Shown in pieces: positions 20,203 to 33,069 of a stretch of 64,000 bases of DNA. The position numbers and the translations under genes were made by a program. The notes below the pieces were generated by a model. The model was not told the DNA's origin. It saw only the letters and a program-made list of their open reading frames with translations, and searched no databases. Every line of letters begins with the position of its first letter. Positions within the stretch are counted from its first letter, which is position 1. The stretch is from assembly GCA_003996215.1 (NCBI GenBank), contig QJPP01000818.1:248001-312000 (forward strand). The letters run 5' to 3'. The DNA is from Jaltomata sinuosa. Taxonomy: Eukaryota; Streptophyta; Magnoliopsida; Solanales; Solanaceae.

Positions 20203-22950
20203 AAGAAGGACTGACTAGAGAGTTAAGAACAGTGAATACAAAGCTTGCACCACTCTCTCGAAAACCTGGGTAGCCTCCGCGACCTTGAGGCACCCAATAG
20301 AACAGAACCAACGGAAGAAACCAAGCCTTAACTTCATACTAGCCAAACTATATTCCAAACTTAAACTCTAAAACTCCAAGGGTCTGCCAACCCAAACTGA
20401 ACCTTGATAATCACAACAAAAAAGCACCGACACAACACCAAAACTAGAGAAGCAAGGTGATCAACACACAGAACTAGAATCTTCAAAACCACAACCAAGT
20501 TTACCATAAACCCAAAGCTTTAACTCATGAACCCTCTGATCCACAAAACCCCTTTATTCTGACCCACATCCTGTTGCACCATAATCATGAAACTTCATAT
20601 AAGTTGAACACTCAAACCATACTCAAAATATTAACTGGCACCCCAGAGATCTATAGTTCCCACTTATACTCTACCACGAATGAAGTAACCCTTTTTACTC
20701 AAACTCTTTCCAAACCATGCTATAGCCTACTAGCATTTGCCATCCAAGATAAAAACCCATAGCATATCCTTGAAAACTAGAGTTACCTGTCCTGACTGAC
20801 CATCAACCAATGAATGAACACTTTTGCTAACATCAAACCCGATAATTGAACCCAACTGAACAATCCATCTAAACTCGACTAGAGTTTACATATCATGGTT
20901 AGCAAAGGCATGCATGAACACCCTGTGTTGACGAAGAAATTCCCAAACTGTAGAACGACCCCAACCCTGCTGAGCCATGCCAAGACTGAATCAACTGACG
21001 ACGAATGCACCAGGACAACTCGCCCAACAGACCCGAACCAAAACCATGATCCTGCAAGAAGTGTGGTAAGCCTACCAAGACGTGTGTAACCATTACTATG
21101 TCCAAACTCTAAGAAGTACCACTGCTACTCTGAATACTCAAACACCATTCAGATTTGAAATCACCTTATTAATCTCATCTCAAGAAGAAGTCTATCATAC
21201 CACGAATATCAAGCCAAAGCACCCCAAAGGCAAAGGAAAAGGTGCCTGGGGTTCACGGTTGCAATCTACCTATAGGAATTTTTACATATACCTTCAACTC
21301 ACCTCTTTGGCTTGAATGAACCTCTCTACTGTATCAGCATACAAAACCACCAACTCTGAAGTATACAACATACAAAACTTCTAGTCCATACCGACAGAGT
21401 CTAACCAACACTGGAACCCCTGAAGAATCAACTAATCGAGCTTTCAACTCTCGACAACCAATGGTAACCACCAGTCTCTAAGTATCACTACAACTCAAAT
21501 TAGCCTCGCTAGCCTCAACCCGCACAACCTGATCACATATAGCATACACCACCACTGAATCTCGAACTTACACCGCAAAGTCTATTCAACCATGGTAGAA
21601 GGAACCTAATAATATCTAGGACACTGCTAAAATTTGGAATGTCCATCCTAACTCAAACCTTAGCCAAGGACTAGGTGTACAAGGCTAATTATCACTCCAC
21701 TACTGAAAATAGGGAAGCTAATTTATCTGAACTCATTGCCTTCAAACCCAAGAAACTATAACCGACGAGAATAAACCATGAACCATCTGGAGTAGTTTGC
21801 TAGCCCACGATTTTGAAACTCAGTCTCAATTGTTAATCAATGGATCTATCAGAACCCATAAGTAGACCCATATGTTGTCGATGAACACTTAGGTACCGGA
21901 TCCCACTAGGCCATGAATACACAATTTTCTCAATTTATAGATGCTACTGAAACTTGGTTTCCCCAAAGAAGATAACAAGGAAGCCAAAGTCGATGCAACA
22001 AGCTCCCAAAGGTAATTCTGGGAATGACCACTACCTCAATTTCAGGCTAGATGGAATTCAGACCTCAAATGTATCAAAAGAAATGACACCACAACCTGAA
22101 CTCACTTGATGCAGGTAACCAACACACAAGCCCAAGAAAACTCTCGGTCGCCACCTCAGTAAACTACTAAAACACAAAAGCACGAGCAAGGAGTAATCTC
22201 CCATTTTTTCAACTAAACAAATCCCTTCCTTAGCATATACTAAAACTTACAAAATCCTTCTCAAATAAACTCTGGAGCCATTCCCTTAGCTCCCACATAT
22301 ATGCTGTCAAAACTCAATAAGGTAGGAGAAGAATGGGCTGGATGCCCAACTCACCCATAATGTTATGAATACAACTCAACCACGAGGCTATAGTCAATAA
22401 TTAACCAACAAGGCCATAGTTGAAGCTCAACCACAAAAACACAATCAAAAACTCAACCAAAGAACTATGATCGAAAATCATTCCCACTGGAACTGGGGAA
22501 ACAATAAAATAACCCAACCAGATAAGATCTAAAGGAGACTATGGGAACAATACACATATATCCCAACCTCTTAAACCAACCAAACAAAGAGGGTCAAATC
22601 TAAATACCTGTGAAAACCAAACCAATCAAATCTCGCTAGTATAACCAACACCTCTCAACTAGACAAGGGCTCAAACTATGGCATAACCACTGGTAACACC
22701 AAATCAATACAAAGAGTTCTAGCAATGCTAGATAATAGCCTAGGCAATAACCATCTAGGACTACTCAATAAGGAAGGCTCAACAAAAGGCTAGAACGACA
22801 ATGAAACTAGAACTAGAATCAACCAGAAAGGCAAACAAGTACCACCCCGAGCTACAGCTCTGGGTAAACATCTCACAAGGATAACTCACCCCATCCACTA
22901 CTAATGAATAAACTACCAAGAAAATAATGCATAAACACTACAACTCAGGT
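20203..22950 (-). pseudogene. pol: Ruined pol region of E2
   Basis: By position this should be protease-RT-RNase H-integrase. Only faint traces remain. Around 22230-22330 the layout matches the start of RT in B1 (8380-8470), with GAATGGGCTGGATGCCCAACTC against GAAATGGGCTGAGTGCCCGGTTC, and around 21860-21890 a GTCGATGAACAC stretch sits where the FIDD motif is encoded. No open frame here resembles RT for more than a few residues. It is far more decayed than the gag next to it. Confidence 0.5.
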
Positions 22951-23075
22951 AGTCAAATAACTAAAAAAGTAGCAGGTAGGCATATAAGCAAATAAATGAA
23001 AAGGAAACAGAATCACAATGCGAACAATACCATCACCAGCCGAAGGTAACAAAAGCCTTACCTGGAGAAACGATG

Positions 23076-24247
23076 TCACGAAACCTCTACCTCTGGCCCA
23101 GCAGGAGGGGCATCGGACTGACGGGATCTAACTCTGGATTGAGTAGTCAAAGCTGAAAGCTCAACCATCCCGCACCGGGGACAATCTCTAAGATAGTGAC
23201 CAACCACTCCATAATCGTAGCAACCCAAGAAAGTCTTGCCCCGATGCACGGTGCAGGTCGACTCTCGATAGATACATGAACCGCCTGGCTGACAGCCACT
23301 TCTAACCATCTAAGGACCACCCCTACAACCCGGTACACTACCTCTCATTGCCTGGGGACCACCCCTACTACCCTGCACTCCACCTCTAGCCGGTGGTACT
23401 GGATCCCTGGGATATAACACCTGCTGACCTTGTTGACTGGAAGGTGGGATCATAGGGAAATCCTTAATAAAGTGTCGAGGTTCACTACACCAAAAATAGC
23501 CTCTACTAGATGAAGGCTGATCGGAAGATCTCACTGAACCTGACCGGCCACCATGACCTACATACTCTGAATGCAAACCTCAAAGAATCTGACCAGTACC
23601 CTGTCTACTCTGCTCAACACGCCCTACAAAAATATCCTCTGGAACCCATGGAGCAATTGAAACTAGTCTTCTAGATAAGAAGCAACATAAGTGATCCCTA
23701 GCAGACAATCCCATATCTCAAGTCTGAGAACCTCAGAAATTGCCCTGACAATGACGCTTCTTACTACTACCTCCATATGCCTCATGACATAAATCCTCAA
23801 CAGCCCAAGCATGATCCACTACCTAAATAAAGTCATCCCAACTATAACCAGGTGCTCGGTCGCCAAAGAGAATGGTGAAATAAAACCTCCCACAAAACTT
23901 TGAACCCTCTCAAACTCTGAAGGCATAGACCTAGAAGTAAGCCTAATCATATCATGAAATCTTATCTCATACTCCAATATCGACATACCATTCTGCTAAA
24001 CAACTGGAAGCTTAACCCTAACTGAAGTACCACACATAGAATTGGGTACTAAAACAACCACCGGAGGATTACGAGTCCTAACCACAGTGTCCTGAAGAAT
24101 TGGGGTATCCTGAAACCCTACGAGAGGCTGGGCTGACCCCACACCCCCTATCTGATGTGTTCCGCTCTCACTCTGAAGTTCTAGTACTGACGGAACCACT
24201 GAAGCAATAGGTACAGAAGCTTCGATATCATCCGCGGTCGCACTCAT
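23076..24247 (-). pseudogene. gag: gag of E2
   Basis: Start codon at 24247 (MSATADD), parallel to the A0 gag start. Residues 1 to about 84 are open (ending near 23996) and carry the variable N-terminal part with FQDTPILQDTVV, parallel to FMSTPVLQDTLV in E3. The middle Gag core (23600-23990) is broken by stops but aligns with A0 1-560. The C-terminal part has two knuckle-like motifs: YFWCSEPRHFIKDFP (about 23460-23510), which has lost its first and last cysteines, and CYDYGVVGHYLRDC (about 23180-23222), in which the second Cys is Tyr. Both would have bound nucleic acid; neither is intact. Confidence 0.8.
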
Positions 24248-24448
24248 CTTAGGAATCTGAGAAGGAATGAAACAATCAAATTTTATAAGTCCATAGAGCC
24301 AGGAATGCACGCTAAGGAGATAAGAAGATGGAACTTTTCCTAACAATGTCCTGCAGTCTCCCACAGATAGGATACATACATTATCATACCGATCCGCAAT
24401 ACTCTACTTTGACATTTGCTTTTGTACTATGATGCCGATCAACCTGGA

Positions 24449-24460
24449 GCTCTAATACCA
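24449..24460 (-). other. Primer binding site of E2 (tRNA-iMet type)
   Basis: It reads TGGTATTAGAGC on the minus strand, 11/12 to the initiator-Met type, and sits 3 bp inside the LTR edge at 24464. Confidence 0.8.
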
Positions 24461-24463
24461 ATC

Positions 24464-27400
24464 TGTCATGACTCGATTTCTCAGATTATGATGGCACCTA
24501 CAACCCCCAGTAGGTGAACTAATTCTCGTAGCCAAGAATGGTTACTAATAGGCTACTACCTAACCAACACACAGAATAAGCAAAAATAAGTGGAAGCGGA
24601 ATATAAAGATAGACAAATCGGAAGCAATAAACTGAATATATGCATAATGAAACTACACTAACCTCAAGACTTAGTATCGATAGTATAGAAGCTTCTAATA
24701 GAATATAAGTGCTAGAAGTAACAATATGATAAGTACAATTGTCTTTGAATATACAAAGAGTAACAGTACAAAAGATGAGATATCGTGAAGCCCCGGTTGT
24801 CAGGTGCTCACCCTAGTCTCGAATATCCAAAAGTTGCACGAGTCTCCACTTGATCAACGGTGAAAGCTAATACTAATATTTGCACCAAAAAGTGCAGAAG
24901 TGTAGTATGAGCACCAATTGCTAAGCAACGGGTACCTAGTAGGCATCATCAGCCGACTGAGTGCATATAAAATATAAAAGCAGTAATAAGCAGAATATAA
25001 GGAAACAGTCACAAAATCAAGGAAGAAGCACAAGGAAACTAGCATGTAGAAATCAACAAGAAAACAAGAAAACTATGCTAGCCACAAAAGTTATACATAC
25101 ACAGAAACACAGGTGAAAGGAAGGAAGACGCACCTGGGATCCTTGCAACAATAGTGTATATAAAGAGGGAGTTTAAGAAAAAAAGTGGTGTACCGGTAAC
25201 CTCAAGTAAGAGGGAAAGATGAGAAACAAGCCAATATATAATCAAACAGGAAGAAATATGAACAAGTCATGCTAAAACCCCAACTACCAGATAAGAAGAG
25301 ACAAAACCAACTAACAAGTTCAACCTAGGGTAGAATAACTAACCCATAATGTACCGAGATCCGCTAATCAAAAACCAGGATAAGAAAAATATAATCCAAT
25401 ACCCCACATTCTCTCAGAAGGCTACACAATCAGAATATCAACAATACTAGTCTCACTATCCTCTTAATAATCATAGTCCTAAGTCGGTGCCTCAACAAGC
25501 TAAAAGCACAATTCCAACTAGTACCAGAGGTCATAACAAGCTCTAAGAAATGAACGGAGAAATATAATCTACCTACAGTCCCAACGGTCGTCCATACAAT
25601 TGAGGAACACAATCAAGTGAAAATAAACCCTTCGGACGCCTATACAATTGGAGCATACACTAAGCACACAGCATACAAGGGTGGAATCGAATCACAATAT
25701 GCATGATGATGTATGATGAATCTGGGGTGATAATAGTGATGTATGTTACCCCATTTGATACCTATAAGGCCCAATAGAGGCAGGATCCATGAAAGTCTCT
25801 TCTCGTGTACCTATGCTATGCCATACACCCTTCTTTCTAGCATGCTGCATCATCATGTAGCTTGTGGCCCAGGAATGGAAGGGTCCATGGAGGTCTACTC
25901 ATAGACCAGATACTAAAACTTGCAAACCTCAAAGTGTAACTCAATAATCATAACATTGTAGTACATGCCCGGCTTCGACCCGGGTCTAAATCAGTAGTAG
26001 AAATCTCAAAGACCCTCTCAAAGGGTGCCCAAAGTATATCCGGGTCAAAATCAGTAATAAAGCCTCAGTAATCCTCTCAAAGAGTGCCCGGAGTGTAGTC
26101 GGGTCTAAAAACATCATAAAACTATGTCTAGCACTCTGACATAGCCGAGTCTACTATCAGTAATAAATCAGTGAGAAAATCAACATAGTACCACTTGTAT
26201 CTCGAGAAAAAAACCACCAGTCAATACCAAAACTTGTTTTATCATCATTTATACTGAAAATGGTCCCTTGAGGCCATGCAAAGTTTAAAAAGCCAATGAT
26301 TGTGGGCCCGAAGCCAAAATAGTGATAAAACATGCAGAAAAATCCTTTTTCATGAAAGATATGCTTGCAGACAATAAAATTAGTCCAACGTGGCTCATAA
26401 ACATTCCTATCGGCCCTGCACAGGCACAAGCAGCTCTACAGTAGACATAACCAATCTCGAATAATATCTCTATGTCCACGACTCACGGACATTCCCCAAT
26501 AATCCACCATCTATATTCCAGAGTCAATACAAGGCCGCACAAGGCCAAAAGGGTAATATAAAATACTACACGAATACTACAAACAACGTATGAAATAAGC
26601 GGACAAAAAAGGTGGACAAGGTTTAAGGGTACCAATCTATAAAAACCTGCCCAAGTATACTAATTAGTGCAGTTATAGTCTATATACGTAGAGTCTAGGT
26701 AGGGAAGACTATAACCTACCTGTTGTTCGATGACTAGCTGCAGGAATGGCATCATCCAGGGTCAAACTGCTCCAAGAAGATCCAATTTGCAAAATCACTA
26801 TCAACACAATAATCTAGGCATCAAAACAATACTAACGATACCCATAATGCTATAAACATAACTGGGTCAAAATCTGAGTCACAAATGGGCCCCTGGGCCC
26901 TGCAACCCAAAACCAAAAACGAAAAACACCACGGTGTTCCTCATGATCTCGGGAGCACATGCTCAAAATGTAAGTGGAAACTGACAACAAAAGGGGCTCC
27001 AAAATAACTCACCATGCAAGAAATCAAAGAGGGAATCAATTGAGAAAACAGGAATTAAATAGGTTACTTACTCGCTTTAGAAGTCAATTAATGAGCAAGG
27101 ATCATCACAAAAAAACCCTCCAATCAGTTGGCAACAATTATGGTGAAGTATGGAGGTTTTGGGGTTCTTTGGAAATGGAGGAAGAGTTGGAAATGTTGGG
27201 AGAAATAAAGGAGATAGAAGAGAAATGGCCAAGTGGAACTTCCAGCCTTGGCCTATGCGAATGCTGCCAAGGTTTTGCCTATGCGAAGGCAATAATTTGG
27301 GGCGGCTGGAATTTCCCTATGCCTAGGAGGCCAGCTCCCCACATAGACAAAGAACAAAATTTGGGGCGGCTGGAATTTCTTTATGCCTAGGCGGCCAGCT

Positions 27401-28189
27401 CCTCGCATAGGCGATGAACAAAATTTGGGGTGGCTGGAATTGACCTATTCCTAGGCAGCTAGCTCCCCGTGTAGGCGAAGCACAAAATAGAGCTATGACA
27501 GCAACCAACTGCCAAGGGCAAATTTTCATACTTTGGGTCCTCGGGAACGCATCCGGGGTCCAGCGAACAAAAATGACCTGAGCTATTCAACTAGAAATGG
27601 CATTCCGAATCCAATGGAATTGATGAAAATCCCATCGGAGGTTAATTTAATGAAAAGTGGGCACCATACCCAAAGATCAATCTTAGGCCAACTATTTTCA
27701 AAATGGAACCCAATGGCCAAAATCAAGTTCAGAAGCCTCGGGACCCAAACCAATGGTCCCTCTAGCCCAAAGTCGACATTCTGGAGCTTACGACGCTGAC
27801 AGAATTTCTATCCGAGGCCATCTTCTTCGAATGTTGACCAAAGTCAACCCTACCAGCCAAACTGACTTGAAAACACATAAAGCATCACAAAACTAAACCA
27901 AAAGCCCTCAGACCCAAACCAATGGTCCCACTAGACCAAAATCCCCTTTCCGAAGCAAACAAAATTGTCAAAATCTGATTCTAAGCACGTTTACAAAGAA
28001 AGTTTACCGAAGTCAAAGATTTTCCAACTTTAAGGGCTAAAATAGGGAAATGGTCATAACGACCTAACGAACGGCCATGGCACCAAACCGTCAGTCTCGG
28101 CAAGTCATAAATGACCTGTAGCCGCTGAGGGAAAGCTCGAAATGAAGAAAAAGGATGAAAAACAAAAAATAACCTGGAGGTTCATTACA
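24464..28189 (-). repeat. Hybrid LTR shared by E2 and E3
   Basis: 3.73 kb. The first part (24464 to about 26960) aligns with family A LTRs: opening TGTCATGACTCGATTTCTC, the CGGGTCTAAATC tandem block at 25958-26115, and GGGAGCACATGCTC. The last part (about 27530-28189) aligns with the family B LTR of E3 at 35690-36318, for example CAACCCTACCAGCCAAACT, CATAAAGCATCACAAAACTA, TTTTCCAACTTTAAGG and GAGGGAAAGCTCGAAA. It lacks the AACAGTAC...GGC terminus of family A. It runs directly into E3's interior at 28190. The crossover lies between about 26960 and 27530. Confidence 0.7.
27283..27488. repeat. 64-bp tandem repeat in the hybrid LTR
   Basis: TTGGGG at 27297, 27361 and 27425 marks a strict 64-bp period, about 3.2 copies. 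Each unit holds GGCGGCTGGAATT, a CCTATGCCTAGG palindrome-like core and CCAGCTCC. It ends about 701 bp from the LTR end. The open frames crossing it (27077-27529) are not genes. Confidence 0.9.
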
Positions 28190-28206
28190 ACATCCACAAC
28201 TAAAAA

Positions 28207-28226
28207 AACTTTTGTCCACGAAAGTT
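28207..28226 (-). other. Inverted repeat inside the 3' LTR of E3
   Basis: AACTTT and AAAGTT (6-bp arms) around an 8-base loop, 17 bp inside the LTR edge. It is the E3 version of the structure at 20183. Confidence 0.5.
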
Positions 28227-28229
28227 TGA

Positions 28230-29639
28230 AAAAGAATAGTACATGAAGACTCAAAAGGCAAGGATAATGGGTCCGCATGTCGGTCTCGATCTCCCAAGTA
28301 ACCTCCTCGACAGGATGATGCCGCCACTGAACTTTAACCTGCGGAATCTCCTTGGACCTTAATTTCCTAACCTGCCTGTCAAAAATAGCACAGGCTCCTC
28401 CTCAAAGGCTAAGGACTCATCCAACTGAACCGACTCTAACTGAAGCACATTAGAGTTATCCAGAATGTACCACCGCAACATAGAAACATGAAACACCTGA
28501 TGAACACTAGAAAGAGCACGAGGCAAGGCTAACTCATAAGCAACCACTCCAATACGACAAAGGATCTCAAATGGACAAATGAACCTCGGACTGAGCTTAC
28601 CCTTCCTCCTAAACCGCATCACGCCCTTCATGGGCGATACCTGAAGGAACACATTGTCCCCAACCATAAATTTAAGGTCTTTAACTCTCCGGTCATCATA
28701 ACTCTTCTGCCTACCCTGGGAAGAATAAAGTCTCTCCTGAATAAACCAAACTCTGTCCATAGAATCACAAAGAAAATTGGTACCCCATGGTCTATCCTCG
28801 AAAGCATCAAACCAACCCACCGAAGATTTGCACCATGTACCATACAACACCTCAAATGGAGCTATCTGAATGCTTGAATGATAACTATTATTATATGCAA
28901 ACTCTACCAAAGCTAAACACTGGTCCCACTGACTACCAAAATCAATAACAAAGGCTCGCAGCATATCCTCCAGAACCTGAATGGTACGCTCTGACTGACC
29001 GTCTATCCGAAGATGAAAGGTGGTGCTAAGCTCAACTCTAGTACCCAACTCTCTCTGAATAAACTGCCAAAAGTGCAAAGTAAAGTGAGTACCTTAGTCA
29101 GAGATGATAGAAATTGGCATACAATGCAAATGGACAATCTCCCGAATATAGATCTAAGCCAACCTCTTAGAACTGACAGAAAGTGAGCAGACAAAATCCA
29201 TGGATATATGCTCTTATTTCCACTCTGGAATGGGTAGTCTCTGTGATAAACCATATGGCCTCTGGTGCTCGAACTTCACCTGCTGAGAGTTCAAGCACCT
29301 GGATACGAAAGCTGAAATATCCATCTTCATCCCACACCACCAGTAGTGCTGCCTCTTGTCATGATACATCTTAGTAGCCCCGGGATGAATGGAATATCTA
29401 GAATAATGAGCCTCCTCCAGTATCAATCTGACCAAGTCACCAACTCTAGGAATGCAGATACGACCCTCGATCCTCAGAACACCCTCTGAATCTAAAGTCG
29501 CATTCCTAGGCTTACTACTCAACAGCTTGTCACGAATGATCCTCAATCTCACATCATCAAACTGTTGTGCCTGAATCTTCTTCAACAAGGAAGACAACCT
29601 CAACATAAGCAATAATATGACTCTGCTCAGAAATGTCAA
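28230..29639 (-). pseudogene. pol: Integrase of E3 pol
   Basis: Integrates element DNA into chromatin. The N-terminal zinc domain (29639-29214) shows YSIHPGATKMYHD then RCLNSQQVK; the last Cys of HHCC is Ser. A frameshift near 29214-29170 breaks the core around the first Asp. An open frame 29078-28359 carries QRELGTRVELS, FHLRIDGQSERTIQ with the catalytic Glu, LVEFAYNNSYHSSI, EVLYGTWC, the GPY/F module (SPMKGVMRF, SPRFICPFEIL, FHVSMLRWY) and the start of the chromodomain-like tail (VLFLTGRLGN). It then shifts frame into 28327-28230. Unlike B1 the core is not deleted. Confidence 0.88.
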
Positions 29640-29640
29640 G

Positions 29641-30950
29641 TCAAACCAACGAATTAGCCAAGGACTGGATGTCCCAAGACAAAAGTCGTTCCTCTGTAGC
29701 TAAGAAATCCAAGCTACCCATACTCACCGCCTTTCGGCTCAAGGCATCCGCTACCATGTTTGCCTTGCTCGGATGATAGAGAATAGATATGTCATAGTCC
29801 TTCAGTAGCTCCAACCACTTATGCTGCCTCAAATTTAGATCCTTCTGGCTGAAAATGTACTGAAGAATACGATGGTCAGTAAAGATCTCACAATGCATGC
29901 CATAGAGATAATTCCTCCACATCTTCAACACGAAGACTACCGCTGCTAACTCTAAGTCATGTGTGGGGTAATTCCTCTCGTGAACCTTCAATTGTCTGGA
30001 AGCATATGCAATAACCTAGCCTTGCTTCATCAACACACAACCCAAACAAATACATGATGAATCATAGTATACGGTGAAACCCTGACCCTCGATTGGAAAA
30101 GTAAGAATCGGAGCTGAAGTCAACAAGGCCTTGAGCTTCAGAAAGCTCGCCTCACACTCATCTGACCATTGGAAGGGAACATTCTTCTGAGTCAATCTAG
30201 TCAATGAAGATACTATCAAAGAAAATCCGTCCACAAATCGTCTGTAATAACCTACTAACCCAATGAAACTGCGAACCTCGGTAGGAGAAGTAGGCCTAGC
30301 CCAATCACAAACTACTGCAATCTTCCAGAATCTACCATAATCCCATCCTTGGATGCCACGTGCCCCAAGAATACCATTGACTCAAGCCAAAACTCACACT
30401 TAGTGAATTTGGCATACAACTTGTGGTCTCGCAAAACCTAAAGTACAACTCTAAGATGCTTCTCATGATCATCCCTACTCCTCGAATAAATTAGAATGTC
30501 GTCGATGAACACAATCATGAATGAATCCAAGTAGGCACTGAACACACGATTCATCAACTCCTTAAATGTTGTTGGGGCATTGGTTAACCCAAAACACATC
30601 ACTAGGATTTCATAATGGTCGTCTCGAGTCATAAATGCAGTCTTTGGGATGTCCTCAGCCCTAATCCTAAACTGGTGATAATCGGACCACAAATCTATCT
30701 CAGAGAACACTGCTACACCATGTAGTTGGTAAAATAAGTCATCAATATGCGGCATTGGATATATGTTCTTAACTGTCACCTTATTCAATTGCCTGTAGTC
30801 GATATACATACACATAGACCCATCCTTCTTCCACAAATATAGAACCAGATCACCCCACGAAGACATAATAGGCCTGATGAACCCTCTACTCAACAAATCC
30901 TGGAGTTAATCCTTAAGCTCCCTCAGTCAGTAGGTGCCATCCGATATGGC
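29641..30950 (-). pseudogene. pol: Reverse transcriptase-RNase H of E3 pol
   Basis: RT occupies 30896-30438 in one open frame: SRGFIRPIMSSWG, MYIDYRQLNKVTVKN, VFSEIDLWSDYHQFRI, YEILVMCFGLTNAPTTF and the active-site motif FIDDILIYSRS. After a stop and two frameshifts (30437-30240) the thumb/connection region TRLTQKNVPFQWSDECE lies at 30234-30016. RNase H is open at 29991-29641 with HDLELAAVVF, the catalytic FTDHRILQYIF and VADALSRKA. Catalytic Asp residues of both enzymes are present, so inactivation comes from frame breaks. Confidence 0.9.
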
Positions 30951-31189
30951 AGAATGAAAATGGGCTTGGTGCCCGGCTCGACATTGATACTAAAATCAAA
31001 GTCACGATCAGGAGAAACACTCGGAAGATCAGAAGGAAATACATGTGAATACTCACAAACCACAGGAACAGACTCAAAAGGAGGTGTGGTGGCACTAGTA
31101 TCATGAACGTAGGCAAGATAAGCTAAGCACCCCTTCCCAACCAGCCACTAGGCGCTCAGAAAGGATATAACTCCCCTAGACATGTGGCT

Positions 31190-31570
31190 ATCAGCTCCCT
31201 TACATATGATAGGAGGGATACCAGGTATCTAAAAAGTAACGGTCTTGGCAAAACAATCCAAGACCGCATGATAAGGAGACAACCAATCCATGCCCAAGAT
31301 AATATCAAAATCGACCATATTAAGGACAACCAAGTCTACCCACGTGTCATACCCTATGATAGTCACTACACAAGCCTGATACACCTGATCCACTACTAAA
31401 GAATCACCTACTAGGGTAGAAAGGGCACAAGTAAAGACTCAAGCAGACTCCAGATGAGTAGCATAATAAGCAGATACATATGAGAATGTAGACCCCAGAT
31501 CAAATAAAGCAGAAGTAGACTGATGACAGACGAAGATCATACCTGTGATCACAACATCAGAAGCCTCAAC
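31190..31570 (-). pseudogene. pol: Aspartic protease of E3 pol
   Basis: Minus-strand reading shows VICHQSTSALFDLGSTFSYVS (the first residue of that string is from the neighbouring region), with the catalytic Asp in D-L-G-S-T encoded at 31487-31504, followed by AYYATHLES, VGDSLVVDQ and DFDIILGMDWLSPYHAVLD. A stop lies after THLESA. DLGST in place of the usual DSG/DTG is shared with E5, so it is a family feature and not decay. Confidence 0.78.
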
Positions 31571-31739
31571 CTCTGTCTAGCCCGAAACTGCATACATCTG
31601 GCCCCAACCACGACGATAACCTAACCTACCAGACTGAGGACCACCTCTAGTACCCTGGAGACCACCCCTACTACCTTGTGAACCGCCTCTAGCTGGAGGT
31701 GCTGGAGCCCTGGAGGCCTGAACCAACTAATCATGTTGC

Positions 31740-33069
31740 CTAGGGTTTTGTGCCATCGGGCATTCTCTAGCAAAGTGGCCCATCTCACCACACTCATAAA
31801 AACCCCGACCACATGTACTCCGCTATGAAGACCCGTCCAATTCAGAATGACCACCACAGCCTATAGACCCTGAATGACCACCTCATGGAGCAGGAATGAT
31901 ACTCTGGGTACTTTGACCCTCAGTAGTCTGTAATGCTGCCTGAACAGGCCGGCTTGGTTGGAAACGATAGTGATGCTGACCTCTACCATTGTAGCACCTA
32001 CCACATCCCTGTGAATGGCTGAAACTACCGTAATAGCGGGGCTTCTTATCGCTGCCCCCTTGGGCCTCGCGAAGTACACCCTCAATAGTACGGGAATGAT
32101 CAACTACCTCCATAAAAGACTGACCCGATGCTACCATACCCACTGTGTCCAAATGGAGAGGAAAGGTCAAACCTTAAACAAACGTGCGTACTCTCTCGTG
32201 CTCGATGGGAAGAATCATAGTGGCGTGTATGGACAACTGATGAAACCAAACCTCGTACTCAGACACAGGCATGGAGCCCTGCTCAAACCCAAAAAACTGA
32301 TCCATCTGACGCTCCCTCATGCTACGCGGCACATACTTCTCCAGAAAAGCTACAGAGAACTGATCCCAAGTAAGTGGAGGTGACCCGACCGGTCTACAAG
32401 TAACATATGACCTCCACCACTGTTTTGCTGGACCATCCAGCTGAAACGCGGTGTAATTAGCTTCATGAGACTCAACTAACCCCAAATTATGTAACCTCTC
32501 CTGGCAGCTAGTTAGAAGCTCGTGCACATCCTCCTTAGAAGCACCCGAAAACCTCGGAGGACCCAATCTCAAGAACTTACCAAGCATCTTCTGCTATTCA
32601 GAAGACATAACTGGCATGGATGGAAGAGGGAGAGAAACTGCAGGGATCGGTAGTACCTCAAATCTGGGAGCTGCAATAGCAAGCTGCACTCTTGAACCCT
32701 ATGCTGCCGCCTGAGATAAAGTATGAGCCTCACCTCGAACCTGAGAACCAATCAGAGTGCTCGGCGAAGCTGCTGGTGGAGTCATACCCTCAAGATACCC
32801 CAACAATCGAACCAAGGTGTCCTGCAATACTGGAGTAGACATAAAACTTACCGAATATTGGGCTGGGCCCACATGCTCCTGCTCATACTGAACCTCATCC
32901 ACCCTAACCTCAGGCTCTGGTGACGGTAGTCTAGCTCGGGCCCGAGCTGGCACCACAGTCCATGCCCTACCTCGACCTCTGGGTTGACCTCTACCCCGTC
33001 CCCTAGATGGGATCTAATTACATGCGCAGGAGCTTCGTCCTCACCCACTACATATCTCGTCCGAACCAT
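31740..33069 (-). pseudogene. gag: gag of E3, with CCHC knuckle
   Basis: Start codon at 33069 (MVRTRY), the same start as in B1 and E5. The N-terminal part is frameshifted; STPVLQDTLVRLLGYLEGM is read in 32956-32699. The Gag core is open at 32587-32174: FLRLGPPRFSGASKEDVHELL, LDGPAKQWWRSYV, FLEKYVPRSMRERQMDQF and SEYEVWFHQLSIHA. The CCHC knuckle FYECGEMGHFARECP lies near 31757-31800; its first Cys is replaced by Phe-Tyr context, and the other three ligands are present. It would form the particle core and bind the RNA. Confidence 0.88.

Larger units (their letters stand above)
17697..28189 (-). mobile_element. Chromovirus E2, decayed; its right LTR is hybrid
   Basis: A minus-strand element of the A0 type: left LTR 17697-20165, decayed pol, gag 24247-23076, iMet-type primer site 24449-24460, then an LTR from 24464. 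The left flank is ATCGA (17692-17696). The right-hand LTR continues straight into the interior of a second element (E3) and ends with family B sequence, so E2 has no right flank of its own. See the separate entries and the finding on the hybrid LTR. Confidence 0.8.
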
